64,000 nt of DNA, from contig NC_092631.1 in assembly GCF_039555335.1 (NCBI RefSeq), forward strand, positions 1 through 64,000, read 5' to 3'. The first letter of the stretch is position 1; the number at the start of each line of letters is the position of its first letter. The position numbers and the translations under genes were made by a program. Below the pieces are notes generated by a model, which did not search any database, was not told where the DNA came from, and saw only the letters and a list, made by a program, of their open reading frames with translations. This document shows, piece after piece, positions 1 through 10,526 of the stretch. Source of the stretch: Amphiura filiformis. Lineage: Eukaryota > Echinodermata > Ophiuroidea > Amphilepidida > Amphiuridae.

Positions 1-118
1 TGGGATTTCCCCAATGTTCTAATAACAGACATTGCCATCATTGTTCATTATTGCAACATACTGATATCATGGGATTTTCCCCATGACATACATTGTAAAT
101 AGTCTTCATGAATGATGT

Positions 119-907
119 TGCATACTGCAGTTACTGTCCGTTTTCCTATACACAATACACGTGCTCTTACCATTGACGCGTAACCTCTACAAATAGTGTA
201 TGTTAGAAGTATAGGCATTTGCCTAGTTAACGTCGCTGTGTGAAAAATAACCGGCCAATATTAAAAGTACTCTTCATACTGCAGTTACTGTCCGTTTTCC
301 TATACACAATACACAGTGCTCTTACCATTGACGCGTGACCTCTACAAATAGCCTGCGTTAAAAGCATGGGGATTTGCCTAGTTAACGTCGCTGTGTGAAA
401 AATAACCGGCCAATATTAAAAGTACTCTTCTAAAGTTCTAGAAAATATAGTTTTGTAACATGTCCTAAATTTTTAGCTAATTTAGATGTTTGGAAATATG
501 CGTACTTTGGTGTTTTAGGAAGGATATGTAAACGACAGATAACACCAAAAAATATGAAGAAATTATTTCCAAACCGTGTTAAGTCTGCAAACCACCATGC
601 TTCTCATTTTCAAGAACGCTGGTTAACAATAAGCACGTATTGTCTCATTTCGTAAACAAAACCACACAGAATTGTTCTCTAGCGCTCGCTTTATAATCGT
701 TCACCCAACTGAAATTATAATCCCAGCTCATTGCTCCATTGTACGTGTAAAGCAGAAACATATGTTGTGTGTATTTAACCAGAGAAGAAATGATTTAATC
801 AGTTGAGCTGTTTTCAATGAGTGTTATCTTGGTTTAATAGCTTTTAATGGAGTTTAAGTCCTGCAAAGGTCGAGGTGAATTCTACTGTAGACATGACTGC
901 ATCATGT
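119..907 (+). repeat. Dispersed repeat R1, copy 1, with a doubled first segment
   Basis: The segment beginning CATACTGCAGTTACTGTCCG occurs at 119 and again at about 274, so the first ~155 bases are tandemly doubled. The rest runs to about 907. The same sequence recurs at about 907-1510 and at 26521-27131. No open frame of note. Because the third copy lies inside a TIR-bounded element at 26052-27470, these two copies are probably interior pieces of related elements, one end of which may lie before the window. Confidence 0.85.
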
Positions 908-1510
908 CTGAAATTCTAGAAAATATAGTTTTAGTGTTTTAGTGTATGTTATAGGTAATAAGCCATTGCCTAGTTAACGTCACTGTGTGAAAAATAACCG
1001 GCCAATATTTAAAGTACTCTTCTGAAATTCTAGAAAATATAGTTTTGTAACATGTCCTAAATTTTTAGCTAATTTAGGTGTTTGGAAATATTCGCACTTT
1101 TGTGTTTTAGGAAGGATATACATGTAAACGACAGATAACACCAAAAAATATGAAGAAGTGATTTCCAAACCGTGTTAAGTCTGCAAACCATTATGCTTCT
1201 CATTTTCAAGAACGCTGGTTAACAATAAGCACACTGTTGTCTCATTTCGTAAACAAAAGCCACCACAGTATTGTTCCTTGCGTTCGCTTTATAATCGTTC
1301 ACCCAACTGAAACTATAATACCAGCTCATTACTCATTGCACAGGTAAAACAGAAACATGTGTTGTGTGGATTTAACCAGAGAAGATCTGATTTAACATAG
1401 TTGAGCTGTTTTCAATGAGTGTTATCTTGGTTTAATAGCTTTTAATGGGGGTTAAGTCCTGCAAAGGTCGTGGTGAATTCTACTGTAGACATGACTGCAT
1501 CATGGTTATT
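907..1510 (+). repeat. Dispersed repeat R1, copy 2
   Basis: This repeats the order of copy 1 nearly base for base, from GCCATTGCCTAGTTAACGTC to the tract ending GACATGACTGCATCATG. It abuts copy 1 head to tail. A short scrambled bit (907-950) marks the junction. No coding potential seen. Confidence 0.85.
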
Positions 1511-1554
1511 TCCATCATAGGGGTTTTCCACTTGAGGTATTTCATCCTCCTAGA

Positions 1555-1567
1555 TGACCTTTGACCT
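1555..1567 (-). promoter_or_regulatory. DR1-type nuclear-receptor half-site pair
   Basis: TGACCTTTGACCT is the complement of AGGTCAAAGGTCA, a perfect direct repeat of AGGTCA with one-base spacing. Such DR1 sites are bound by HNF4, RXR and COUP-TF family receptors. It lies about 400 bases upstream of the lectin A start codon. Function is inferred from sequence only. Confidence 0.45.
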
Positions 1568-1642
1568 CGAGGGGCCATTGAAAACCACCCCTTCAACAGC
1601 GCACGCCCCGTACCCATCTTTAGTCGTGTTCACACTGTCGGA

Positions 1643-1722
1643 TATAAGTCACTTATTACCGGGTATGATAATTAACTTATTACCGGTAATAAGTGACTTA
1701 TTACCGGTAATAATTGACTTAT
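1643..1722. repeat. Short tandem palindromes TTATTACCGGTAATAA
   Basis: The 16-base perfect palindrome TTATTACCGGTAATAA occurs at 1677-1692 and 1698-1713, with diverged partial copies on both sides (TTATTACCGGGTATGATAA upstream). Period is about 21 bases. It is in the upstream region of lectin A and has no counterpart in front of lectin B. Confidence 0.7.
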
Positions 1723-1786
1723 TGGTACATTGATGCTGGTTGGTGCATCGTGGTATGGTATTAGGCCTACATACAGATCGAAGGCA

Positions 1787-1961
1787 CTTTGCATTTGTTA
1801 GGTTACCCAAGGTCAAAGGTCAGGTCAAATTTAAAGTTGCTCCGATAGGGCTGTAATATAATATATTTTTCCAAGGAAATATATATTCAATTTTTAGAAG
1901 AAAATATATATTCACCTAAATAGTTATTTTCTCCATCCAGGTTCCATCTTTCAATACAGCA
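1787..1961 (+). promoter_or_regulatory. Conserved upstream block of lectin gene A with DR1 site
   Basis: This block is shared with lectin B (21078-21139 plus 21655-21755). It holds AGGTCAAAGGTCA at 1810-1822 followed by an overlapping third half-site (1822-1827), then an AT-rich stretch with two ATATATATTC tracts. TATTTTCTCCATCCAG ending at 1940 looks like a splice acceptor and is conserved in B, so the ATG exon may be the second exon, preceded by an unplaced 5' UTR exon. Conservation between paralogues is direct; receptor binding is inferred. Confidence 0.5.
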
Positions 1962-2121
1962 ATGATCCTCAAATTCCTAGCAATACTACTTTTGAACATC
2001 TTGTTCCTCAGGGACACCTTCGCCTGTACTTGTCATACGGGTACCCCTGAGAACGCTGAGTGTGAGAGGTGTGAGAACGCGGATACCCCTAAGAACACCG
2101 ACTGTGAGAACGCGGCCGCCG
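1962..2121 (+). CDS. C-type lectin A, coding exon 1 (signal peptide and Cys-rich stem)
   Basis: The exon encodes residues 1-53 plus the first base of codon 54. It opens with a hydrophobic signal peptide (MILKFLAILLLNILFLRDTF, then ACTC), so the product is predicted to be secreted; cleavage is probably near residue 20-22. The rest is a polar stem with five cysteines and imperfect ENA/CEN repeats. The exon ends in phase 1 at a consensus donor, GCCG|GTAAGC, at 2121/2122. The same exon, shorter by 16 codons but equally in phase 1, is present in lectin B at 21756. The start codon is the first ATG after the acceptor-like CCATCCAG at 1940 and is conserved in B. The single-frame join to exon 2 supports the model. 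Confidence 0.85.
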
Positions 2122-3990
2122 GTAAGCTTAACAAATTATGTACAGATAATAAACTAATGTTACGACAAAAATTAATTTCTGTAGTGGATAGTACTTTTAC
2201 GGTTAGGGGATGTGCAATAATTATGTGTACCCACGGTTTGTGCATTCTTAAAATGGTCTGCCAAAAATCGCTTTCCCCCTTTGGGCGTGCCAAAATTCTT
2301 TGCCCCCTTTTTTTTTTGATGGGCCAAATCCCTTTTCCCCACTTTTGATATGCCAAAATCTTTGCCCCCCCACTACACGTGCAATAAAATTAAATTGTCT
2401 AATCATATAATGTGAGCGCAGCGAGCAGGAAATTTTGCATATTTGAACGTGTTCCTTACGTTTTACTACACCTTTTGAGAGCGTAATATAGGAACGGAAC
2501 CCAAAATATCAATGCCAAAAATCGCCCCCCCTTCGTCCTGCAAAAAATCGCTTGACCCCCCCTTTTCGACATACCAAAAATGCTTGACCCCTTTTGGCCT
2601 GCCAAAAATCTTTGCCCCCATATAACCCCCGCCCTATATATAACCACCCCGGGTACACATAATTATTGCACAACCCCTTACGGCTATAGCTGCGCCTAGT
2701 TACCGGTATTCTATTGAAAATCATTCAGTCATGCAGTGGTGACAGAGGCCGAGGGGAGCATGGGGCTTTCCATCCCACCCTAATGCATGCACCCCAATCT
2801 TGGGTAGGCCCATATCCATGGGGGAACTTAATGATCCACTGGTTGTTTGGACCCCAGAGGTAAAACAGTGGCGGATCTAGAGCCGGGGGAATTTTTGATA
2901 AAAGTTTTTCTGTAGCTATGGTAGCGCTGCATGACCTGTCCGAGGGGGGGGTTCCCTACCACGGGAGTTGAGAAAAAAAGTATGTCAAGATCGTCCATTT
3001 TAACAGTATCTGATCAAGTTTTTGATCAAGTTTGTATGATTTACCTGTCCTGGGGGTGACTGGGGATTTTGCCAAAATATATGTCAAAATCTAAGATTGT
3101 AAGAGTATCTAATCAGGTATTTCTTTACTTCTTTGATGCCCGAGGGAAAATCCCGTCGGAGTCGAGAAAATGTGCCAAAATTGATGTCAAAATTACCCAT
3201 TTTAACAGGGAGACCGGAAGGAAAAGACCAAGACCAATGAAGACTGGGGGAAATGCTCCATGTTCCTTGCCGGGACTATTCCAATGGGGATATAACATAA
3301 ACATTCACTTTGGGAGGCAAAGTGAATCTCGCCAATCGAACAGCGAGCCGGTCGCCGCTCCTTGCTATAGTAATCATGGTAATATGTATCATTGTAACCA
3401 TTCGACCCGACATTCGACCCTTTCATTGCACCACTAAGATTACGGGTTCGAACCCTGCCGTTGTTCCCATTCAGTTAAAAACGCCTTTAGTTTCCAGTTC
3501 ATACTCGCTCTTTTGTAGCTGGTGCTGGTGCTGTGTTTGTTGGTAGCCCCAAGGTTCCCAAGTGCATAGTAGTGAGGAAGCGAGCGAGGTGACTGATTTA
3601 ACTCCATTAATGACATCAAGCTATACATTTTTCACAAAGCGTAACATAATTATAATAATGCTGAGAAAATGTGCATACCGAAGAAAAGAAACAAGAAAGC
3701 AAGAAACATGTTATCTCTACATTATGTCTACAAAACAACTTTTGCTTCCCATGTGCTTACACAGGAAGCGTTATCAGTGTCCACTATTGAACTGACTTTG
3801 AAATTTGAACTGGCATAAATGTATTTGATTATGAAATACTTTTCTTATTGTGTTTAAATTCATATTAAGAGGAATATTGAATGTTTGTCATGTTTGTAAT
3901 ACTTGTTTCTCGTGCTTTCCTTTTAGCCTGATCCTATCTTTCATTAATATCCGGACCTTGACATTTTTTGTTTTACTCCTCCACTTCCAG
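2122..3990 (+). other. Intron of lectin A
   Basis: GT-AG intron of 1869 bases. Its first ~75 bases match the start of the lectin B intron, and 3625-3695 and 3770-3900 match 25147-25215 and 27870-27975 in B, so the two introns are homologous. It contains a MITE at 2205-2678. The stretch 2690-3600 has G-rich and pyrimidine-rich low-complexity DNA and no open frame I consider coding. The acceptor CCACTTCCAG ends at 3990. Confidence 0.8.
2205..2678. mobile_element. MITE with TIR AGGGGNTGTGCAATAATTAT, copy 1
   Basis: The ends are inverted: left AGGGGATGTGCAATAATTAT, right complement AGGGGTTGTGCAATAATTAT, continuing for about 28 bases. TACGGTT (2198-2204) and TACGGCT (2679-2685) look like a 7-base target duplication with one change. 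The interior is C-rich with repeated GCCAAAAATCGCTTG-like phrases and GAGCGCAGCGAGCAGGAAA. A second copy is at 23254-23670. Non-autonomous; family not named. Confidence 0.8.
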
Positions 3991-4514
3991 GTCAACATGG
4001 TCAATGCCCGCAATGCCCGCAATGCCCGCTATGCCCGCATGGACAGAAATGCCCGCATTTTTTCACCGCATTCGGAAACAACTGCTACCGTTTCTTCGGT
4101 TCTGTCAAGACTTGGGTAAATGCAGAGGCACACTGCAAAGCATTCTTCTCGGACACGGGTCGGCAAGGACATTTGGCATCCATCCATAGTAAATCAGAGT
4201 CTAATTTCGTCTATAAACTCTGGCATGATTCCCTGGTAGTGTCTTCTCAACCCCAGTGCACTATTACGGGCACGTCTCCGTTTGCTAGCATCTATCTGGG
4301 ATTGACTGACGCGGCTAGAGAAGGTGTTTTTGTCTGGACTGATGGTAGTCCCACTGATTACGCCGAATGGGGACCGGGCCAACCCGATGGTGAAAACGAT
4401 CATGACGATTGTACCAAATGGATAGACGAATCGGTAGACGTAGCGTGGAAACCATGGAATAACATACGTTGTGACGGCAACGTATTTCCTTCCCCTTACG
4501 TTTGCAAGCTTTAA
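3991..4514 (+). CDS. C-type lectin A, coding exon 2 (lectin domain)
   Basis: Joined to exon 1 in phase 1, this exon completes a 227-residue secreted protein ending at TAA 4512-4514. Residues 58-69 are a QCP/LCP repeat from a 9-base coding microsatellite. The C-type lectin domain spans about 74-227. C74-P and NC(85)Y form the extra N-terminal disulfide of long-form domains; C102, C194, C214 and C225 fit the two canonical disulfides. IYLGL (154-158) is in the WIGL position. The calcium/sugar site reads Q184-P185-D186, the galactose-type triplet, but the usual WND is W209-N210-N211, which could weaken calcium binding. Likely role: extracellular carbohydrate recognition, perhaps in immunity or adhesion, by family analogy. 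The frame is open from the acceptor onward, so the internal ATG at 4173 is not a start. Paralogue: gene B at 21756-29472. Confidence 0.88.
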
Positions 4515-4584
4515 CTGGATGATAACTGAACACCGCCATGTACCTGAAAAGCGTCAATTGATACAAATTTAAGGTCAACCCAGA

Positions 4585-4590
4585 AATAAA
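4585..4590 (+). terminator. Polyadenylation signal of lectin A
   Basis: AATAAA lies 70 bases after the stop codon and is conserved at the same place in lectin B (29543-29548). In fragment C the equivalent is changed to AATTAA. Confidence 0.7.
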
Positions 4591-4594
4591 ATAC

Positions 4595-5125
4595 AATCCA
4601 TGTAACAGTCCGCGGTATTTTGAGCTTTTGCTTGATCAACATTATAATTGTTACGATAACAAAACAGTTACTTTCCCACTTGACTTAAATGACAAGATCC
4701 ACCTTGCTATATAAACTTTAGATTTCAAGACAAATATTGAACTTCATATGATACTGGCACCATTGGATGTCTTTGAATATAACATATCTCAAATCTCAAA
4801 AAGTAATTCCCCCCCCCCCCCACCCCTTTATGAAGCAATACCTCAAAATGTATGCATCCGATTTTAAAACTGAAATACCAAAAAGAAGCCCAGTTTTGTT
4901 TTGCAAATTTAGATGCCTCATTTGTTTTAATAGCCCAAAATGTGTTGCCATGGTGACCCTTTGAATGAAAAAGATGCAGATTGAAAAGTTGCAACTAAAC
5001 CCATTGAAAATGTTGCTTTTGTTCATCACTGGTCACCGCGTGTCATTCTTGACCAGTCATGTAGATGTAATGGTGCACTGACGTTTGAGTATCAAGGTGT
5101 CACCCTGGCTACAAATTTTGGGTTT
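4595..5125. repeat. Lectin 3' flank with dispersed repeat F, copy 1
   Basis: The flank matches the DNA behind lectin B (29473-29971) and fragment C (30169-30700). Its core, 4766-5030, contains CTCAAAAAGTAATT, a C tract of about 12, and GTTGCCATGGTGACCCTTTG. Partial or opposite-strand copies sit at about 5435-5640, 6285-6500 and 31740-31885, so this is a mobile family (F) as well as duplicated flank. No gene seen. Confidence 0.75.
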
Positions 5126-5128
5126 ATC

Positions 5129-5226
5129 CTTAGTGTAAGAGAGCACGAAATACTAATAGGATTAGAGTTAGCGTTATGGTTAGGATTAGGGTTGGGATTT
5201 GTTTGGTATTCTCTTACACGAAGGAT
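5129..5226. repeat. Small inverted-repeat-capped insert with telomere-like core
   Basis: CTTAGTGTAAGAGA on the left and TCTCTTACACGAAGG on the right are inverted. Between them lies degenerate TTAGGG-type sequence (GGTTAGGATTAGGGTTGGG). The flanking homology to 31715-31745 has no such insert, so it is an insertion in the lectin A flank. Confidence 0.6.
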
Positions 5227-5229
5227 ACA

Positions 5230-6640
5230 CCAAATTTTGAGCTATCCAAATGAGGTATCAAAATTTGTATAACTAAAATGGGTTTGTTTTTGCTATTTGA
5301 GTTTTAAAATGGGATGCATAGATTTTAAGTCATAAAAGGGGTAATTAAGTTTTGGTAAGTGTTTTAGATAGGATAGTATGTAGTGGTATTACATTGAACA
5401 TTTTGGGACACAATAAGTGTGTTAATAGTAAACACCTACCAAAAAGTAATTACCCCCCTCCCTTTATTACGAGACAAAGCTCGGAATCTATAATGCATCA
5501 AAAAACTGAAATAGCTAAAACAAACCCAGGTTAATTTTGCAAATTTTGATACCTCATTTGTCTGGATAGCTTAAATATGTAGCCATGGTGCATGGTGACT
5601 CCTTGAATGACAAAGATGCATTTAAAGCTACTCAAGTCAGTGCATGTACCACACAGTGTCATCGCCCCGATATCTTCATGGCAGAAATCGCCATGGTAGG
5701 TTGAATCCACAGCCACGCATGGCCAATTTTTTCCGACCTTTGAGACGCATAATGAGCCGAGGTACATCCGACTAAGGCTACTGACAATAGCCTGGTAATC
5801 GACCTCTCTATGTGTGAGTGAGCATGTATACGCCATGATGAGGTCAATGGTCATCTGCTTTTAGATTGCTTCCACGAGTGAGTGGAGCTAGCCTATACGC
5901 TGCGCTATAGTTCGGCACATATAAAATCAGAATTTTTGTAAGTTTTTGAGTTCAAGACGCAAGCTTCTTTCTCAAGACGCAAGCTAACGACTATCATATC
6001 CGTTCAACGCATATATTCAAGTGCAAAGAACAAAATCTGGTTTCTTTAACTAAATCAATTACGGGAGATATTCATCATTTTCTACCCCGGTATCCAACGA
6101 TTTATCGTCTGAATATCAAATCGTGCATAGCACATTCACGTGTATCGATCCCGGGTATTCATTTCAATGTCTCTGCTGTGTAATGTAATTATTAACCGGG
6201 CGATTTCGGTGTGTACCATTACATTCTCTATAATCATGACGGGTTAATGGTGACCCGCTGTATTATAACCTCTAGCAACAAAAGCAACATTTTCAATGGG
6301 TATTTAGGTGCAACTTTTGAACATGCATCTTTTTCATACAAGGGTCACCATGACAACAACTTTTGGGCCATCAAGACAAATGAGGCATCAACATTTGCAA
6401 AACGAAACTCTGTTCCCGGTTGTTATTGCTGTTTGAAATTTTGATGCATAGATTTTGAGTTATTATCTCTTATAAGGTGGGGGCGTAATTACTTTTTGGT
6501 ATATGTTTATGTTTATTTAAATACATCGTACATGTATAGCCGAATTTTAAGCGCATCGTATAAGCCAGTTCTTATATAATATACTAGTAGTCTCGTTCCC
6601 AGCCGGCTTGTGCTCCTTACGAAGGGATTCACTTACTCAC
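5230..6640. repeat. Fragmented copies of dispersed repeat F and unclassified DNA
   Basis: 5270-5435 matches 31735-31890 and 32715-32765. 5435-5640 and, on the other strand, 6285-6500 are copies of repeat F. 6535-6620 matches 32775-32845 (CTCGTTCCCAGCCGGCTTGT). So the lectin A flank and the lectin B/C flank are homologous for about 2 kb with different insertions. 5640-6200 holds short frames on both strands that I do not regard as coding. Confidence 0.6.
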
Positions 6641-6945
6641 TTAAAGGTACTATCAATTGACTCACTGAATCTGGAAATGCAAGGAATCGTCAAAATCTTG
6701 ATTCATTTTTGGGGTCCAAGCAGCAAAAAAAACCGATTTTCGTTATTTAAATCAATATATTATTGAAAAATAATACGTTGATGTTTTGCAAAAGTTCATT
6801 CTACAAATCATATACCTTGAAAACTTGCTTGTTAATGAGTTATGTACGTTTTACACGTGTTGTTGTTTCAGCCCTCTTTACAACAAAACTCAAGAAGCAC
6901 AGGACCTACAAAAATATATATGTGATATTTGAATTCGTCTACACG

Positions 6946-7098
6946 CAGGGATACAAGCTGACCTGAAGGGAAAAGCCTGAAAAGTGCGTAAATCTGGGCC
7001 AAAAGCCTCCAAAACAGGCTGAAAATAAAAGAAAGTGAGGAATTTTGTCCTTAATGAAAGCAGGAATTCCTGCAAAAGCAGGAAAACTTGCATCCCTG
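6946..7098. mobile_element. Short CAGGG-ended MITE, copy 1
   Basis: The ends CAGGGATACAAGC and GCATCCCTG are inverted. TACACG occurs immediately before (6940-6945) and after (7099-7104). The interior contains AAACAGGCTGAAAATAAAA, also found in the elements at 16912-17088 and 52911-53061. TIRs starting CAGGG suggest a hAT-type origin; the duplication seen is 6 bases rather than 8. Confidence 0.65.
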
Positions 7099-7370
7099 TA
7101 CACGCTCGCTACTATGAAATGATCAATGCAATTTTTGCCAAAGCTCACTACCATTCGCAAAATGCTGTGAACTACCAAATCGCAACACTTTAAAATAGTG
7201 TCTAACCTTAACAAGAGTTTCTGTAATTTATTAATACTAGCAATTGTTTGTTTGCTTATTTGTTTGTTTAAACTCCCTGTGAAGACACACTTGGGTCCTG
7301 GTTGGACCAGGCTCATGCTAACTATTCAAACCAGGCTAAATTTAAATAACATTATGTTAAAATATTTGCA

Positions 7371-7805
7371 CCCAGCAAACACAGAAATGTTCTTAAAATG
7401 TTTTTTACAAAACGTTTTAATAACATTTAAATGTCGGGTTATATAAAGGTCGTGAAAACATTTTAAAAACGTTATTGTAAATATTTTGGGCAAAACATTT
7501 TTTGCAAAATATGTTTTCAACCCCAAAATAACATTCTGTTTAGAATGATTTATACCAAGTTTTCAAAAATGTTTTTGGAATGTTATTAAAACGTTTTTAT
7601 ACCCTTTATATAACCCGACATTTAAATGTTTTCTGTAAAACATTTGTGTTTGCTGTGCAGTAAATTACCAACAAATGTTATTTAATGTTATGAAAACGTT
7701 TTATACCATTAATGTACCCTTTATATAACCCGACATTTAAACGTTTTCTGACAACCTTTTATAACCTTTTGCGAATGATGTCGAAAACGTTTTGTGTTTG
7801 CTGGG
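7371..7805. mobile_element. MITE with TIR CCCAGCAAACAC, copy 1
   Basis: It starts CCCAGCAAACACAGAAATG and ends TTTTGTGTTTGCTGGG. The interior repeats AACGTTTT and AACATTTAAATGTCGGG-like phrases on both strands. Much of it is the reverse complement of 22085-22530. Non-autonomous. Confidence 0.85.
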
Positions 7806-8640
7806 ATAGTGTAGATATAGATACACTTGGTAATGTAGATTATTAAAGGGAAAGAGGCATTGTGTAGTAGTTAGACTACCCTGTAGTCCACTTGCCCATT
7901 GTGCATACTCTGGATATTGTATTTAAGCTTAAAACTCTGATTTAATTAATGTGTGCACAATTGATAGATTTTCACATCTGATCAGTCACCCTACTCCCTC
8001 TGTTTGTTAGCTTCCCAAGTGGACTACTGACATTGCCTTGCGGTTAAGATTTTTAACACGGGACTCTATGGAGAGTTAGGCCAATTTCTGGCCTAACTAA
8101 AATTGGCGATGATGTAATGCATCTTTAAATGGATCCGCCTTGTGATTGGTCGTCTGGGCCCGCGCCAATACCATTAACTACACCGTAAACAACTGTCTGT
8201 GGTATTAGCGGCGCTTTTGTGTTGACGCGAAAGTTAATCTCTCATCAAACATCTAGCGCGTACTTGTGGTTAATGGACTGATAAACAAGTATGCTTGACA
8301 GTGTGTTTTAGAGAGCAAAGTCCAGGGGTAAAGTTCTGCTTACAATTCAAAGTTCATAGTCGAAATTTCGGGGTTCGCTATCAATAAACTGGTAGATTCC
8401 AAAATCAGAATTGTTCAGTATTAAAGTGAGCCGTTATAATTATGCAAGATAATGTTGCATTCAATTACTTTTATTATTGTCACTAATCGTCTGATATTTT
8501 TAACTCTTTATGACCATTTTACTATTGAATACTTTAATTTTAATAAACATCAGTATAATTTTGAATTCAACGAAATGGGTTCATCATGACTAATAATAAC
8601 ATATTTTTAATAAAATTCGACTATGGCATAGTCTATGTAG
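7806..8640. other. No gene seen
   Basis: AT-rich DNA with no convincing open frame, inverted repeat or tandem repeat. A phrase at 7810-7850 (GATACACTTGGTAATGTAGA) is an outlying piece of the tandem units that start near 8640. Confidence 0.6.
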
Positions 8641-9945
8641 TAGTTTAAGTAAAGGTGTTATTTAAGAACAAAAGTGTCATATTCTTTACAACACATTTGG
8701 AAACGGTGATAAAAAGAGGAATGATATAGTTTGTAGAATTGTATTTTCGCTTAAGGATTTGTAGAAAAAAGGAGAGTTGGTTGAGGTTATTAAAAGGTTA
8801 ATGTTAATAGAGATACACTTGGTAATGTATTAAGATTATTAAAGGGAAATAGAAACTTTGTAGTATTTTAAGTGGAAGGTGTTATTTTATTTTAGAAAAA
8901 ACAGGTGTAATGTTCTGTACAATAATATGTATTTGTAGAAACGGTGATAAAAAGAGGAATGGTTTGTAGAATCGTATTTTCGCTTAAGGATTTGAAGACA
9001 AAAAGGTGAGGTGATTGAGGTTATTTAAAGACAAAAGGTTAATGTATTAGTAGAGATACACTTGGTAATGTATTAAGATTATTAAAGGGAAATAGAAAAT
9101 TTGTAGTATTTTAAGTAAAAGGTGTTATTTTATTTAAGAAAAACAGGTGTATAAATGTTCTGTACAATAATATATATACGTATATATGTGTAGAAACGGT
9201 GAAAAAAGAGGAATGCAGATATGGATTGCAGAATTGTATTTTCGCTTAAGGGAAGGGGTATGAACGTTTGCACAGTATTTATTGTGGGACATTAGAGCAC
9301 ATCAGACATATCGAATTGCATTCTGAATATAAAGAATGTCCTTCTGATATCAAATAATTTTGATTTTTGAAATTGCAATGTAATACACATTTTATGGCAA
9401 ATCATTAAAAATTTATATTTTTGATATTTAACAGTACTTGAAGTAAACTTTATAAATCTCATGATTTATACTTAAAGTGTATGTAGGTGGGATGAAAAGC
9501 CGACGATCAAATGAAAATTTTGACCTTTCGTATTGAAGATATGGATTTTTTCCCAAAACACCAAAAAATAGGTCTTTTGGGAAAAAAATCCATATCTTCA
9601 ATATAAAAGGTCAAAATTTTCAATTGATCGTCGGCTTTTTCCTCCCAGCTACATACACTTTAAGAATATGTCATTAGATTTATAAAATTGATTTCGAGGA
9701 CTGTTAGTTATATATCAAAAATATCAAATTTTAATAATTTGTCATAAAATTTGTATTATATCGTGAATTTCAAAAATGAAAATTATTTGATATCAGAAAG
9801 ACATGCTTCGTATTCAGAATGCAATTCGATACGTCTGAGGTGCTATCATGACCCACAAAAAATACTGTTGAAACGCCATAAACGCTCATTCTAGATCCCT
9901 TAAGGATTTGAAGAAAAAAGGTGAGGTGATTGAGGTTATTTAAGG
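8640..9945 (+). repeat. Tandem ~240-base units within repeat D
   Basis: Units run from GAGATACACTTGGTAATGTA through GAAACGGTGATAAAAAGAGG and TTTTCGCTTAAGGATTTG to GAGGTTATTTAAAGACAAAAG. There is a partial unit at 8640-8800, a full one at about 8812-9052, and one at about 9053 onward that is split by the insertion at 9250-9899. The same units occur at 37095-37560. Confidence 0.8.
9250..9899. mobile_element. Fold-back element T1, copy 1, TTAA target
   Basis: A 650-base near-complete palindrome: the left half, with GACATTAGAGCACATCAGAC, is inverted in the right half. It is flanked by TTAA at 9246-9249 and 9900-9903. Removing it restores TTTTCGCTTAAGGATTTG, the uninterrupted sequence at 8990 and 37195, so its borders and TTAA target are directly shown. 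TTAA targeting fits piggyBac- or Kolobok-type transposition. No protein encoded. Confidence 0.92.
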
Positions 9946-10324
9946 TGGTACTACACCCCCTGATATATTTTGTGACTAATTTTGCATTTGTCTCCAAAAA
10001 TAACTACATACTGGTAACAAAAGTTATATATATTATAGGGGCAAAGAATCCAATTACTTCACTGAAATTTTAGTGATTCAAGGCAAGTGGTTCACCAACA
10101 AAAATCTGAAAATGGTCTTGACATGATTTTTTCATCACCTGTAGGTGACATTACGAACTATATGCAAATTTTCAAGTAGCTACCTTTAACAAAACAAAAG
10201 TTATGACCCAACAGGTAGAACTTTTTGAATGACCCTTGTACATAACTTTTGTTACCAGTGTGTTATTATTTTTTGAGAAAAATGCAAAAATAGTCACAAA
10301 TTTATCAAGGGGTGTAGTACCACC
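9944..10324. mobile_element. MITE T2, copy 1, TTAA target, TIR GGTGGTACTACACCCC
   Basis: The ends GGTGGTACTACACCCC and GGGGTGTAGTACCACC are perfect inverted repeats flanked by TTAA (9940-9943, 10325-10328). The neighbouring unit reads GAGGTTATTTAAAGACAAAAG without it, so the empty site is visible. The interior folds back around CTATATGCAAATTTTCAAG. A second copy is at 37870-38225. Confidence 0.9.
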
Positions 10325-10526
10325 TTAATAGACAAAGGGTTAATTTTTTTAGGATATAGACACTTGTTAATGTATTCAGATTATTGTGGTGTACTATAAT
10401 AGTGAAAACAATTTTTTTAAGGAGAATTGATGGATGTTTCAGTGAAACTATTAATACTCTACAGGATAACACTGATTTGATAACGGCGTGATGAGGACAC
10501 CGTCCTAAGACAAGTGTATTATTGGG

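Noticed and set aside
3395-3460. Possible tRNA or SINE from GGTTCGAACCC
   Set aside because: GGTTCGAACCC is present but I find no A box at the right distance on either strand.
5531-5854. 107-codon minus frame near 5.6 kb
   Set aside because: It overlaps repeat F fragments and shows no recognised domain.
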